Counted from the first letter of the stretch, positions 1-7,442 are shown. The stretch is DNA of 15,877 nucleotides from Thermococcus sp. (GCA_027062125.1 JAMOTW010000147.1:1-15877), one strand, 5' to 3'. The notes: generated from the letters alone by a model not told the origin. Numbers and translations are program-made.

Positions 1-693
1 ATTTTCTCAGACCCGGCCAGACCGCCAGAGATGCCGGAGAGGAGGCTCGAGGACCTCCTTCCCAGCCCGCTGAGGATTTACGAGGCCTACTCAAAGAAGA
101 CGGATTCGTTCATCTTTGACCTCCCGCCCCAGATAAGGCGCGAGAGGGTTCCCTGGAAGGGCGAGTTTGAGTACATAGACCTCTTCGGGGCCCTGAACAG
201 GCTGGCCTTCTACACGGAGCCGCTCGCGAGGGCCGAGAGGAGCGCGGTCATACTCCCAGCGGGGGCCAGGATCGAGAGCGACCCGAACCTTGAAGACATC
301 GTGGAGTGGGCGGACGAGCCGGGCGAGTACCTCTACGAGATTCCGCAGGCCGTCGACTACGCGGATCTAATAAATGAACTCCTTCATCACCTCCCCGTCG
401 AGGCGAGGATGCTGCTCCGCGAGAGGAGGCGCGTTCTGGCGACCGGAGACGAGGAGATCAAGAGCCCATACCTCAAGAGAACCTACCGCGTCGCCGGAAT
501 CGTTCCGTTCCATCCCATCAGGATAAACGACTTCCTGAGGAAGGAGGGCTTTGGGAGGGCGACGCTGAGGATAAGCGTGCCCGATGGTGAGTACTGGAAG
601 TTCAGGAAGCGCGTGGAGGCGAACCTGAAGGGGGATAGAAGGGCCTTCGTCTTCCAGCTGGGGGACAGGGCTGTGATAGCGGAGGGGCTATAG
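1..693 (+). CDS. SAM-dependent methyltransferase with THUMP-like C-terminal domain (5'-truncated by window edge)
   Basis: The frame is open to base 1, reading IFSDPAR before the first in-frame ATG at 31, so that ATG is internal and the start lies outside the window. About 230 C-terminal residues are visible. The DPAR motif followed by an R-x-LEDLLPSP stretch resembles the substrate-pocket motif (DPPY/DPAR position) of class I SAM methyltransferases that carry a THUMP-like tail. The last 75 residues, with Y-R-V-A-G-I-V-P, a gly-arg-rich strand and Y-W-K-F-R-K, match the look of that tail. The Rossmann part with the SAM-binding glycine motif is not in the window. An RNA substrate is likely for this architecture but is inferred only. 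It ends convergently with the small gene at 688-882, overlapping by 6 bp. Confidence 0.72.
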   Translation: MFSDPARPPEMPERRLEDLLPSPLRIYEAYSKKTDSFIFDLPPQIRRERVPWKGEFEYIDLFGALNRLAFYTEPLARAERSAVILPAGARIESDPNLEDIVEWADEPGEYLYEIPQAVDYADLINELLHHLPVEARMLLRERRRVLATGDEEIKSPYLKRTYRVAGIVPFHPIRINDFLRKEGFGRATLRISVPDGEYWKFRKRVEANLKGDRRAFVFQLGDRAVIAEGL

Positions 694-882
694 CTCCTCT
701 ATCCTCGCGTTTCTTATCCTCTTCGAGCCGATGCGAAGCTGTTTAAAGTAGTTCACGTGCTCCTCGGGAAGAAAAGACTCGAGGCTGGTCGATTTAAGAC
801 GCTTCCTCTTTTTACGGGGAATTTCTTCAGATTTTGCCCCCTTCACCGCGTCCTTGATGAACTCGTCAAGGGTTCTGTCCAT
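688..882 (-). CDS. Small basic conserved-type protein of unknown function
   Basis: This 64-aa protein is not recognised. Residues 1-20 are mildly acidic and probably helical (DEFIKDAVKGAKSEE). A strongly basic cluster PRKKRKRLK follows at about 22-30, then a hydrophobic/aromatic segment (SFLPEEHVNYFKQL) and a second basic patch near the C-terminus. There is no signal peptide, membrane segment or cysteine. It looks real despite its size: the ATG is preceded by GGTGG with 4-nt spacing, and a TATA-like box lies about 30 nt upstream with a purine-rich BRE. Its 3' end overlaps the upstream methyltransferase by 6 bp. The basic patches suggest nucleic-acid or ribosome contact, but nothing more specific can be said. 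Confidence 0.68.
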   Translation of the reverse strand: MDRTLDEFIKDAVKGAKSEEIPRKKRKRLKSTSLESFLPEEHVNYFKQLRIGSKRIRNARIEEL

Positions 883-910
883 CGGCCCACCCGGAATGGG
901 TATCCAAGGA

Positions 911-930
911 ACTATAAAGGCTTTTTCCCA
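911..930 (-). promoter_or_regulatory. Core promoter (BRE/TATA) of the small basic protein gene
   Basis: Read on the minus strand, a purine-rich BRE-like GGGAAAAAGC is followed by TTTATAG (913-919). The predicted transcription start about 25 nt downstream is near 888-890, leaving a short leader that contains the GGTGG ribosome binding site before the ATG at 882. Confidence 0.5.
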
Positions 931-980
931 TCGACGGCTGAACCAGAGGATATATGAACCTCCGCGAAAGCCCCTCTGAG

Positions 981-993
981 AAAGGCTTTTAAC
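981..993 (+). promoter_or_regulatory. Core promoter of the glmS-aglB transcript
   Basis: AAAGG (BRE-like, 981-985) is followed by CTTTTAAC (986-993). The expected start point is near 1015, giving a leader of about 25 nt before the GTG at 1040 with GGGTGGT as ribosome binding site. A six-base inverted repeat, AAAGCC (967-972) and GGCTTT (984-989), overlaps this box. A second TATA-like stretch, ATATATG, lies at 950-956. Confidence 0.45.
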
Positions 994-1039
994 TTCCGGT
1001 GGTTTATCAGGGAAGAGAGTAATCCAGCGGGTGGTTGCC

Positions 1040-2848
1040 GTGTGTGGAATAATAGGCTACATTGGGAACAGGCCTGCCTGTGAAGTGATAGTCAAGGGGC
1101 TCAAGAGACTCGAATACCGAGGGTATGATTCTGCTGGGATCGTGACCGAAGAGGGTGGAGAACTCTTCATAAGGAAGGGGGCAGGTAAAATAGACGAACT
1201 GACCGAGAAGCTCGGTTTCCTTAAGATGCCCGGAAGGAGGGGCATAGGCCACACGCGCTGGGCAACCCACGGCGTCCCCAGCGATGTTAACGCTCATCCC
1301 CACACCGACTGCACCGGAAAGATAGCGCTCGTTCACAACGGGATAATCGAGAACTTCGCGGAGCTCAAGGAGGAGCTCCTGAAAAGGGGCCACAGGTTCG
1401 AGAGTGACACTGACACTGAAGTTATAGTTCACCTCATAGAGGAGGAGCTGGAGTCCACCGAAAGCTTTGAAGAGGCCATGAGGAGGGCTCTCCTTAAGCT
1501 CAAAGGCTCCTTCGCCCTCGGGATAATCTACACCGGTGAGCCCGACAGGCTCTACTTCGTGAGGAACGAGAGCCCGCTCGTCCTTGGAATCGGTGAGGGC
1601 GAGAACTTCGCGGCCAGCGACGTCCCGGCTTTTCTGGAGTACACGAACAAGGCGATTTTCCTCGACGACGGGGAGTATGCCATCCTCACGAAGGACTCGT
1701 ACGTTGTCAAGAACCTCGACACGGGCGAGATCGTTGAAAAGCCCGTCCACGAAATAGAGTGGACCCTCGAGATGGCCGAGAAGGCCGGGTTCCCGCACTT
1801 CATGCTCAAGGAGATATACGAGCAGCCGGGGGCAATAAGGGACGCAATCCACGGAAACGCTGACGTGATAAGGGCAGTTGCCGAGGAGATAGCGAAATAC
1901 GAGAAAATTTTCATAGTGGCGATGGGCACCTCCTACCATGCCGGCCTCGTCGGCAAGTACCTCTTCCAGCGCCTCGCGAGGAAAGTTCCGATAGTGGAAG
2001 ACGCCAGTGAGTTCCGCTACGAGTTCGAGGACCTCATCGATGAGAACACCCTCGTTATAGCGATAACCCAGAGCGGCGAGACGGCCGACACCCTGGCGGC
2101 CATGAAGCTGGCCAAGAAGAAGGGCGCCAAAGTTCTTGCTATAGTCAACGTTGTTGGAAGTATGGCGACTAGAATAGCGGATCTAACGCTGTACACCCAC
2201 GCCGGCCCCGAGATAGGCGTCGCGGCAACGAAGACCTACACCACTCAGCTGACGGTTCTGACTATGCTCGCCGTCGAGCTGGCGAGGGTCCTCGGAACGG
2301 TGGACGAGGACTACCTGAACGAGCTCGAGAACGGCCTCAAATCTGTCCCGGAGATGGTTGAGAGCGTCCTAAAGTACGATGGGGGTCTTAGGGAGCTGGC
2401 CGAGAGCCTGGCCGAAAAGAGCGACTTCTTCTACATCGGCAGGGGAATAAGCGTGCCGACCGCCCTCGAGGGCGCGCTGAAGCTCAAGGAGATAAGCTAC
2501 ATCCACGCCGAGGGCCTGAGCGCCGGCGAGCTGAAGCATGGCCCCCTGGCACTGCTCGAGGACGGCGTCCCTGTGGTTGCAATAGCGCCGAGCGGCAGGA
2601 CCCTCGACAAGATGGTGGGCAACATAGAGGAGTCCCGCGCGAGGGGGGCGTTCATAATAACCCTTGGAGATAATGAAGAGCTGAAACGTGTTTCCAACGC
2701 CTTCATTGAGATGCCAGAGGTTGATGAACTCCTCAGCCCGATAGTTTACGTCGTCCCGCTCCAGCTCATAGCTTACCACCTCGCGGTTTTGAGGGGCAAC
2801 GACCCCGACAAGCCGAGGAACCTTGCAAAGTCCGTAACGGTGGAATGA
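1040..2848 (+). CDS. glmS: Glutamine--fructose-6-phosphate aminotransferase (isomerizing), GlmS
   Basis: It makes glucosamine-6-phosphate from fructose-6-phosphate and glutamine, the entry step to UDP-GlcNAc, in the cytoplasm. I chose GTG 1040 over GTG 1031. It gives Met-Cys-Gly-Ile-Ile-Gly, so removing Met exposes the catalytic N-terminal cysteine of the class II glutaminase domain, and GGGTGGT (1029-1035) sits 4 nt before it. The product is 602 aa, normal for the family. Visible motifs are HTRWATHG (about 71-78) and SDTDTE (about 122-127) in the glutaminase domain. Two SIS sugar-isomerase domains follow: the first has TQSGET (343-348), the second has AGELKHGPLALLE. The C-terminus LAKSVTVE is the classic GlmS ending. 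It is the first gene of a pair: aglB begins 11 bp after its stop. Confidence 0.97.
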   Translation: MCGIIGYIGNRPACEVIVKGLKRLEYRGYDSAGIVTEEGGELFIRKGAGKIDELTEKLGFLKMPGRRGIGHTRWATHGVPSDVNAHPHTDCTGKIALVHNGIIENFAELKEELLKRGHRFESDTDTEVIVHLIEEELESTESFEEAMRRALLKLKGSFALGIIYTGEPDRLYFVRNESPLVLGIGEGENFAASDVPAFLEYTNKAIFLDDGEYAILTKDSYVVKNLDTGEIVEKPVHEIEWTLEMAEKAGFPHFMLKEIYEQPGAIRDAIHGNADVIRAVAEEIAKYEKIFIVAMGTSYHAGLVGKYLFQRLARKVPIVEDASEFRYEFEDLIDENTLVIAITQSGETADTLAAMKLAKKKGAKVLAIVNVVGSMATRIADLTLYTHAGPEIGVAATKTYTTQLTVLTMLAVELARVLGTVDEDYLNELENGLKSVPEMVESVLKYDGGLRELAESLAEKSDFFYIGRGISVPTALEGALKLKEISYIHAEGLSAGELKHGPLALLEDGVPVVAIAPSGRTLDKMVGNIEESRARGAFIITLGDNEELKRVSNAFIEMPEVDELLSPIVYVVPLQLIAYHLAVLRGNDPDKPRNLAKSVTVE

Positions 2849-2859
2849 GGTGATTCCCA

Positions 2860-5736
2860 ATGGTGAAAACCGACGTTAAGGAGAAACGGAAGAAGCAAAA
2901 ACAGAAGGGTAGTGGCAGTTCCGTTTCCAAATACTATTCCCTCTTCAAAGCCTACGGCCTTCCGCTGATAGCACTCCTGCTGGCCTACGTGGGCTTTAAG
3001 CTGAGGAACATAACCTCCAACTACAAGACCTTCCTCGACCCGGACACGTTCTTCCACTACGAGATGTACAAACAGGCCATAAGCCAGTGGATACCTAGGT
3101 ACTTCGCCTACGCCGACCCTCCGGCGGGTATAAAGGCCGCCGGCTATCTGGGCCTCTACACGGTTCAGGCAGTCTTCTACAAGATAACCCACGCCCTCTT
3201 CGGCACGGACGTCATGGGAGCGTTCAAGCTCTGGCCGCCGTTCGTTGGTGCAATGACGGTCATAGCTGTCTACCTCCTCGGAAAGAAGCTTCACTCCGAC
3301 TGGGCCGGCATCTGGGGAGCGGCCTTCATGACCTTCTCCTACTCCAGCTTCACCAAGACAATGTCCGGCAACAACCGTGGTGAAGGACCCTTCATGATGT
3401 TCTTCCTCTTCGCGGTCTACTTCCTGCTTGTCTACCTCGATGAGAAGGAGTGGAACTGGAAGAAGATAGCCGGCGGAATCCTGTTCCTGATTTCCAGCGT
3501 CCTCTACATGGGAGTCTGGACCGGAAGCAACTTCGGTGTGGGCATACTGCTCCTGGTGGCGGGTATAGCCGTGGTGGTGTTCTTCACCTTCGGAATGATG
3601 GAGGCTCTGAGGGACTTCGTGAGGGACTTCTTCACGCTCTACGGCCTTTCCCTGGTGCTTGGTCTTGCTGTCTCATACACGGGCTTCGTCGGCATTCGCG
3701 GCTTCCTCCTCTTTGCACTCGAGGCCTTCATTGCCCTCTCCATCCTCGTGGCGGTGATGCTCTACGGTGAAAGGCTGGGACTCAACTACTCCGACAAGAA
3801 GCACAGGTTCGGGACCATACTGGCCATAGCGGTCGTCGGATTCCTTGCATTCTACGGCTACTTCGGAAGGGACCTGCTCAAGTTCATGGGCGCCGCCTAC
3901 CAGTCCAACCCGCTCTTTCAGACGGTCGCCGAGCTTGCGAGAACTGACTGGAAGACTATAGCCGGCTACTACAGCATCAAGTCCAAGGACGGCCTTATAT
4001 TCCTCCTCTCGCTGGTGGGATTCGTGATGATCCTCGTCCGCTTCATCCTGAAGCTCACCAGAAACGACCTCACGGGTTACAAGGAAATCTTCATCGTCTC
4101 CTACTATCTCGGCTCCCTCTACCTGCTCCTCACAGCAGTCCGTTTCGTATTCCAGGCCTCGGGAGCTGTAATCCTCCTTGCAGGAATAGCCATCGGTGAG
4201 GTATTCCTCTACGTCGAGAACATGAAGGAGAGCACGGGCACGAAGGCCCTCTACGCACTCCTGCTGGTGCTCCTCTTCGTGCCCCTGCCGATAATAGGGG
4301 CCCAGTACATGGAGGCCCAGGCCACCAACTACTCGAAGGCTCAGGGCTCGGTTCCGGCCAGCTGGGTCAACACCCTGAACTGGCTGAAGGAGAACTCCGA
4401 CCCTCTCGACAGCGCCACGAGCTGGTGGGACTACGGCTACTGGATTGAGTCCAGCCTCCTCTCCAACAGGAGGAGCGCGACCGACGGTGGTCACGCCTAC
4501 GACCGGCGTTACATCGTTGCCGACTTCTTCTCGCACTACGGAAACGATGCCGAGCAGGACTTCGAGGCCTGGGAGCTCAACTACATGATAGTCTGGCAGC
4601 AGGACATCTACAAGTTCAACGCCATAAGCTACCTCGGCGGCGCGATAGACTACTACGAGTACAGCCACGTCCCGATGTTCCAGCTCATACCCAAGCAGTA
4701 CATCCAGTACGCCAACGAGAGCGGGAAGACGGTCGTCTACGTTGGAACCTCCCAGGGCAAGTACCAGCCGATCATGACCATCGACCTCTCGATGGGAGAG
4801 ACCATACAGGGAAGGGGCGACATCCCCTACGTGCTCTACGTCTTCGGCAACTACGGCATGCTGGCCTATGAAAAGGTGGCCTTCAGCAACTTCGTGAGGC
4901 TCGCCTTCCACCTGCCCTATTCCTACGAGCCGTGGGATGCGCAGAAGCTCTTCGCCAACTTCAAGCCGGTCTACGACAACGGCGGTGTTGCAACCTACGA
5001 GTTCAGGCCCTTCGCGGTTTACAGGATTGACAAGTACCAGAACGGTACTTGGGTGCCCTTCTACAGCACCACGAACGGAGGAAAACTCCCGCTTGGAGAG
5101 CAGAAGCTCCGCCTCTGGATTTCGGCCTTCGGAAGGGACGTTAAGGATGCCACACTGGTATTCGAGGCCTACAACAGCACGGATCTCGTCAAGAGGGAGG
5201 TTTTAGTGGAGAACCTCAACATCGACCACCTCAACGAGACCCCCGTCGAGGTCAGCCTCGTCGTGCCGAACGCTACCGGCTACCGCTTCGTCCTCGTCCA
5301 GGACGGCCCGGTCGGCGTGCTCAACGGAGAGCCCAAGGTGAACGGGAAAACCGCGAAGCCCACCTACATCCTCAAGGAGGGCCAGAGCGGGGACCTGGAA
5401 CTGAAGGCGGCATTCAGGAAGGACTACGACAGCGTCCAGCTCACCCTCAGGGCCAGCATCGTCTACTACGTCGCCCCCAACGGGAAGGACATCTACAGCG
5501 ACGACTTCTACCTTGAGCCCCACATGGATATCATAACCTACGTTCCGGTCAAAACCCTGAGCGTCAAGGCCGGGGACAACACCATAACCGCCCATGCGTC
5601 GATGCCCGGCGACGTCTTCGAGAACTACATCCAGGATCTCTACAAGAAGTACGGCGAGGACAAGGTCGTGGTCGTCAAGAAGCGCGTGGAGCCGATATTC
5701 ATTGCCAAGAAGGAGTACGTCATGTGGGAGGGCTGA
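2860..5736 (+). CDS. aglB: Dolichyl-phosphooligosaccharide--protein glycotransferase AglB (STT3 family, long archaeal type)
   Basis: This is the catalytic subunit of archaeal N-glycosylation, moving the lipid-linked glycan to Asn-X-Ser/Thr sequons outside the membrane. It is 958 aa, similar to the roughly 970-aa AglB-L of Pyrococcus. A basic cytoplasmic N-terminus (about 1-28) is followed by a multi-spanning region (about 30-480, roughly 13 helices) and a large extracellular domain. Visible motifs are the first acidic pair DPD (60-62), TVAE in external loop 5 (355-358, equivalent to TIXE), WWDYGYW (522-528), and DIYKFNAI (from 582), which fits the archaeal DK motif DXXKXXXI. The ATG is preceded by GGTGAT, which starts just after the glmS stop, indicating translation from the same mRNA. 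It ends 6 bp before the convergent ParB-like gene. Confidence 0.96.
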   Translation: MVKTDVKEKRKKQKQKGSGSSVSKYYSLFKAYGLPLIALLLAYVGFKLRNITSNYKTFLDPDTFFHYEMYKQAISQWIPRYFAYADPPAGIKAAGYLGLYTVQAVFYKITHALFGTDVMGAFKLWPPFVGAMTVIAVYLLGKKLHSDWAGIWGAAFMTFSYSSFTKTMSGNNRGEGPFMMFFLFAVYFLLVYLDEKEWNWKKIAGGILFLISSVLYMGVWTGSNFGVGILLLVAGIAVVVFFTFGMMEALRDFVRDFFTLYGLSLVLGLAVSYTGFVGIRGFLLFALEAFIALSILVAVMLYGERLGLNYSDKKHRFGTILAIAVVGFLAFYGYFGRDLLKFMGAAYQSNPLFQTVAELARTDWKTIAGYYSIKSKDGLIFLLSLVGFVMILVRFILKLTRNDLTGYKEIFIVSYYLGSLYLLLTAVRFVFQASGAVILLAGIAIGEVFLYVENMKESTGTKALYALLLVLLFVPLPIIGAQYMEAQATNYSKAQGSVPASWVNTLNWLKENSDPLDSATSWWDYGYWIESSLLSNRRSATDGGHAYDRRYIVADFFSHYGNDAEQDFEAWELNYMIVWQQDIYKFNAISYLGGAIDYYEYSHVPMFQLIPKQYIQYANESGKTVVYVGTSQGKYQPIMTIDLSMGETIQGRGDIPYVLYVFGNYGMLAYEKVAFSNFVRLAFHLPYSYEPWDAQKLFANFKPVYDNGGVATYEFRPFAVYRIDKYQNGTWVPFYSTTNGGKLPLGEQKLRLWISAFGRDVKDATLVFEAYNSTDLVKREVLVENLNIDHLNETPVEVSLVVPNATGYRFVLVQDGPVGVLNGEPKVNGKTAKPTYILKEGQSGDLELKAAFRKDYDSVQLTLRASIVYYVAPNGKDIYSDDFYLEPHMDIITYVPVKTLSVKAGDNTITAHASMPGDVFENYIQDLYKKYGEDKVVVVKKRVEPIFIAKKEYVMWEG

Positions 5737-5742
5737 GCCCTC

Positions 5743-6147
5743 CTAATCCCTGACTATTTTTATGTCCCCGAGGCTTTTCAGCCCGCTCTTCTCCGCCGTC
5801 CTCACGACCCCGGGGAAGAACCTCGCCTTCGGCCTGAGGACGAGGGCCTCGACCTGATCGAAGCCGAGCTTCCAGAGGGCAAAGGCCCTGTGGTGGCCGT
5901 CTATGATGTAGTATCTGCCGCGGTAGGGGATGACCGTTATCGGGGCGTCGTAGCCGTGTTTTATCTCCTCCAAAACCACCAGGAGCTTCATCTCGCTGAG
6001 CTGGGCCTGGGTGGGAATGAGAAGCTCAACGGGAAGAAATGCATGCTCGATTTCGAAGTCTATGCCATAGAGCGCCCGGTACTCGTCCCTTATGTGCTCG
6101 GCCCTCTGGAAGGCCTCATCGCGGGTTATCAGGCGGATTCCCTTCAA
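5743..6147 (-). CDS. Small ParB/sulfiredoxin-fold (ParB-like domain) protein
   Basis: With the TTG start it has 134 aa. The core resembles the ParB N-terminal fold: LIPTQ-x-LSE near 43-52, then PITVIPYRGRYYIIDGHHRAFA, whose DGHHRAFALWKLG (83-95) matches the ParB box II (G-x-x-R). There is no helix-turn-helix or partition partner, so chromosome segregation is unlikely. The same fold occurs in sulfiredoxin and in ADP-dependent serine kinase, where the equivalent GxHR segment binds nucleotide phosphates, so a nucleotide-dependent enzyme is possible (inference). TTG at 6147 shares TTGA with the methyltransferase stop and lies just downstream of a G-rich stretch, suggesting coupled translation. 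A longer ATG form (6204 or 6192) would extend 45-57 bp into the upstream gene with unconvincing sequence. It is last in a four-gene operon. Confidence 0.78.
   Translation of the reverse strand: MKGIRLITRDEAFQRAEHIRDEYRALYGIDFEIEHAFLPVELLIPTQAQLSEMKLLVVLEEIKHGYDAPITVIPYRGRYYIIDGHHRAFALWKLGFDQVEALVLRPKARFFPGVVRTAEKSGLKSLGDIKIVRD
5753..5760 (+). terminator. Possible T-tract terminator for glmS-aglB
   Basis: A short T-run (TATTTTTAT) lies about 17 nt after the aglB stop, inside the 3' end of the opposing gene. Archaeal RNA polymerase can terminate at such runs. The tract is short, so support is modest. Confidence 0.3.
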
Positions 6148-6815
6148 GCCTTCCGCCCCCTGGCGGCAACGAAGGCCGCTATGGACTTGCATCTCCTGAA
6201 GCACTTCCTGTCAAGGCTCTCCGCCAGGCCAAGGAAGGGCCAGAAGGAGGGGAAGAAGATAACTCCGGCGCTCTCGACTTCGGCGAATCCAGCGTTTCTC
6301 AACAGCTTCTCGAGCTCCCCGGGCGTGTAGAAGCGCGCGTAGCGGTAGGCCGTTTCCACGAAAAGGCTCTTGAGCCTCTTAAAGAGGAACCACGAGCTCC
6401 TCCCGTTCATCGTCCCTATGATAACCTCGCCACCGGGCCTCAGGACGCGGTGGATTTCCCGAACTACCTCCTCCGGCTCATGGATGAACTCGAACATCGT
6501 GACGCTCAGCACGAGGTCGAAGCTCTCGTCCGGGAACGGGAGGCTGTAGGCGTCGCCCTTGACGCACTCCAGCCCCTTTGAGCGCGCTACCTCAAGCATT
6601 CCCTCGCTGGCGTCGAGGCCTATCACGTCGAAGCCGCGCTCCTTCAACTCGAGTGTGTAGTTGCCGGTCCCACAGCCGAGGTCGAGGGCCCTCCCTCCCC
6701 TGCTCCTCAGCATCGAAAAGACCAGCCACTTCTCTGTCCTGTCCACGTAACGCCCGGTCTTGGTTCTGTACCAGTCGTCGTAGCGGTGGGCAATTTTGTT
6801 GAAGTACTCCGCCAT
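6144..6815 (-). CDS. Class I SAM-dependent methyltransferase (UbiE/Methyltransf_11 type)
   Basis: This complete 223-aa methyltransferase has SAM-binding motif I LDLGCGTGN (44-52), an acidic residue at the end of strand 2 (GLDAS, 66-70), LPFPDESFDLVLS (92-104) and the post-motif HRVLRPGG (122-129). The N-terminal AEYFNKIAHRYDDWY is typical of small-molecule methyltransferases of this group. The C-terminal third has aromatic and hydrophobic residues (FFPSFWPF) that may form the substrate pocket. The substrate cannot be told from sequence; archaea lack a standard ubiquinone pathway, so the UbiE likeness is structural only. The start is 1 bp after the upstream stop, with GGGTG as ribosome binding site. 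Its stop overlaps the TTG start of the next gene. Confidence 0.9.
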   Translation of the reverse strand: MAEYFNKIAHRYDDWYRTKTGRYVDRTEKWLVFSMLRSRGGRALDLGCGTGNYTLELKERGFDVIGLDASEGMLEVARSKGLECVKGDAYSLPFPDESFDLVLSVTMFEFIHEPEEVVREIHRVLRPGGEVIIGTMNGRSSWFLFKRLKSLFVETAYRYARFYTPGELEKLLRNAGFAEVESAGVIFFPSFWPFLGLAESLDRKCFRRCKSIAAFVAARGRKA

Positions 6816-6816
6816 A

Positions 6817-7098
6817 TCACACCCTCATCTTACCCTCTATCGTCAGTGGCTTGTCGGTTCTGTCGTCTATCCTCAGGCTGATGACGACCCTCTTCGCCCC
6901 GGCCTTGAAGATGGCCTCGTGGCACCTCTTGACGAGGTCCAGTATTTCCTCAACGGAGCCTTCAACGACCGTCCCCATCGGACAGAGCTGGTACTTGAGA
7001 CCGCTCTCCCTGATGACCTCGATGACCGGCCTGAGGTACTCGCCGACGCTTGGGGTTTCGGTCCCGAGGGGAAAGAGGCACAGCTCCGCCACCGCCAT
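6817..7098 (-). CDS. MTH1187 family thiamine-binding protein
   Basis: This 93-aa protein has the full hallmark pattern of the MTH1187/YkoF-like family (formerly UPF0045/DUF77): LCLFPLGT near the N-terminus, SVGEYLRPVIEVIRESGL, the YQLCPMGTVVEG strand-turn, and a helix ending in AKRVVISLRIDDRTDK. Family members are ferredoxin-fold oligomers; some bind thiamine or related pyrimidines, and the catalytic role, if any, is unknown. The ATG directly abuts the previous gene's stop, with GGGTGGC 4 nt before it, so the two are co-translated. Being next to a sulfur-carrier-like protein fits a link to cofactor metabolism, but that is inference. Confidence 0.92.
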   Translation of the reverse strand: MAVAELCLFPLGTETPSVGEYLRPVIEVIRESGLKYQLCPMGTVVEGSVEEILDLVKRCHEAIFKAGAKRVVISLRIDDRTDKPLTIEGKMRV

Positions 7099-7380
7099 TC
7101 AGCCACCCCCCGCCGGTGGGAATATGTGAACCACGTCCTCTTCCTTGAGCTCGGTATCGAGCCCCTTGAGGTGGAGCACGTTGTGACCGTTAACGAGGAC
7201 CATGCCGTCTATGGGCTTGTTCTCGCCGACCCTGGGGGTCTCGAGGAGCTGCTTCCGTATCTCCGGGTTGTAGTGCTCCGCGAGGTAGTCGATGAGTTCG
7301 CGAACAGTCTTGACCCCGTGAACCTCAACCTCCTTCCTCCCGATTATCTCCCTAAACGTCGCGTAAAACCTCACCTTCAT
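7099..7380 (-). CDS. MoaD/SAMP1-type ubiquitin-like small modifier or sulfur-carrier protein
   Basis: This 93-aa beta-grasp protein ends in IFPPAGGG, the exposed diglycine tail that E1-like enzymes (MoeB/UbaA type) adenylate. It opens with KVRFYATFREIIGRKE, and VLVNGHNV and LKEEDVVHIFPP are standard MoaD/SAMP1 features. The 93-aa length is slightly longer than MoaD, as in archaeal SAMP1 proteins. Roles known for the family are sulfur donation in molybdopterin/tungstopterin synthesis and covalent protein modification; sequence alone does not separate them. I chose ATG 7380 because AGGTGA (7386-7391) lies 5 nt upstream; the GTG 9 bp earlier has no such site. It leads a four-gene operon and shares a short divergent promoter with the gene at 7443. 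Confidence 0.9.
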   Translation of the reverse strand: MKVRFYATFREIIGRKEVEVHGVKTVRELIDYLAEHYNPEIRKQLLETPRVGENKPIDGMVLVNGHNVLHLKGLDTELKEEDVVHIFPPAGGG

Positions 7381-7412
7381 TAGGGTCACCTAAAGCCCCT
7401 TCGATGGAAACC

Positions 7413-7420
7413 CTTAAAGT
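7413..7420. promoter_or_regulatory. Near-symmetric TATA-like element between divergent genes
   Basis: The sequence CTTAAA, preceded by CC and flanked by AACCC, reads as a TATA-like box on both strands (CTTTAAGG on minus). On plus it is about 25 nt before the ATG at 7443, with GGAAACC as BRE. On minus, GCGAAATCA precedes it, and the expected start lies close to the AGGTGA site of the SAMP-like gene. A second minus-strand candidate is TTTTTTAG at 7434-7441. Confidence 0.35.
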
Positions 7421-7442
7421 GATTTCGCCGTACTAAAAAAGG

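Noticed and set aside
31..33. ATG as start of the first gene
   Set aside because: The frame is open upstream to base 1 and encodes the DPAR motif, so the gene begins outside the window.
1031..1033. GTG as glmS start
   Set aside because: It overlaps the ribosome binding site and would put three residues before the catalytic cysteine, which must become the N-terminus after Met removal.
883..1039. C/D-box small RNA suggested by CTGA motifs
   Set aside because: No matching RTGATGA C box at the right spacing; the sequence is better explained by two divergent promoters.
1007..1939. 310-aa minus-strand open frame across glmS
   Set aside because: Antisense shadow of a certain gene; the composition is unlike a real protein and it has no start signals.
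3673..4911. 412-aa open frame on the minus strand inside aglB
   Set aside because: It is a shadow of the GC-rich aglB coding frame: low-complexity Val/Glu/Gly composition, no motif, no ribosome binding site. aglB itself has all catalytic motifs.
5743..6204. Longer ATG form of the ParB-like protein
   Set aside because: The extra N-terminal residues lie in the end of the methyltransferase gene and look like a frame shadow; the TTG at the stop-start overlap fits the operon packing better, though this is not certain.
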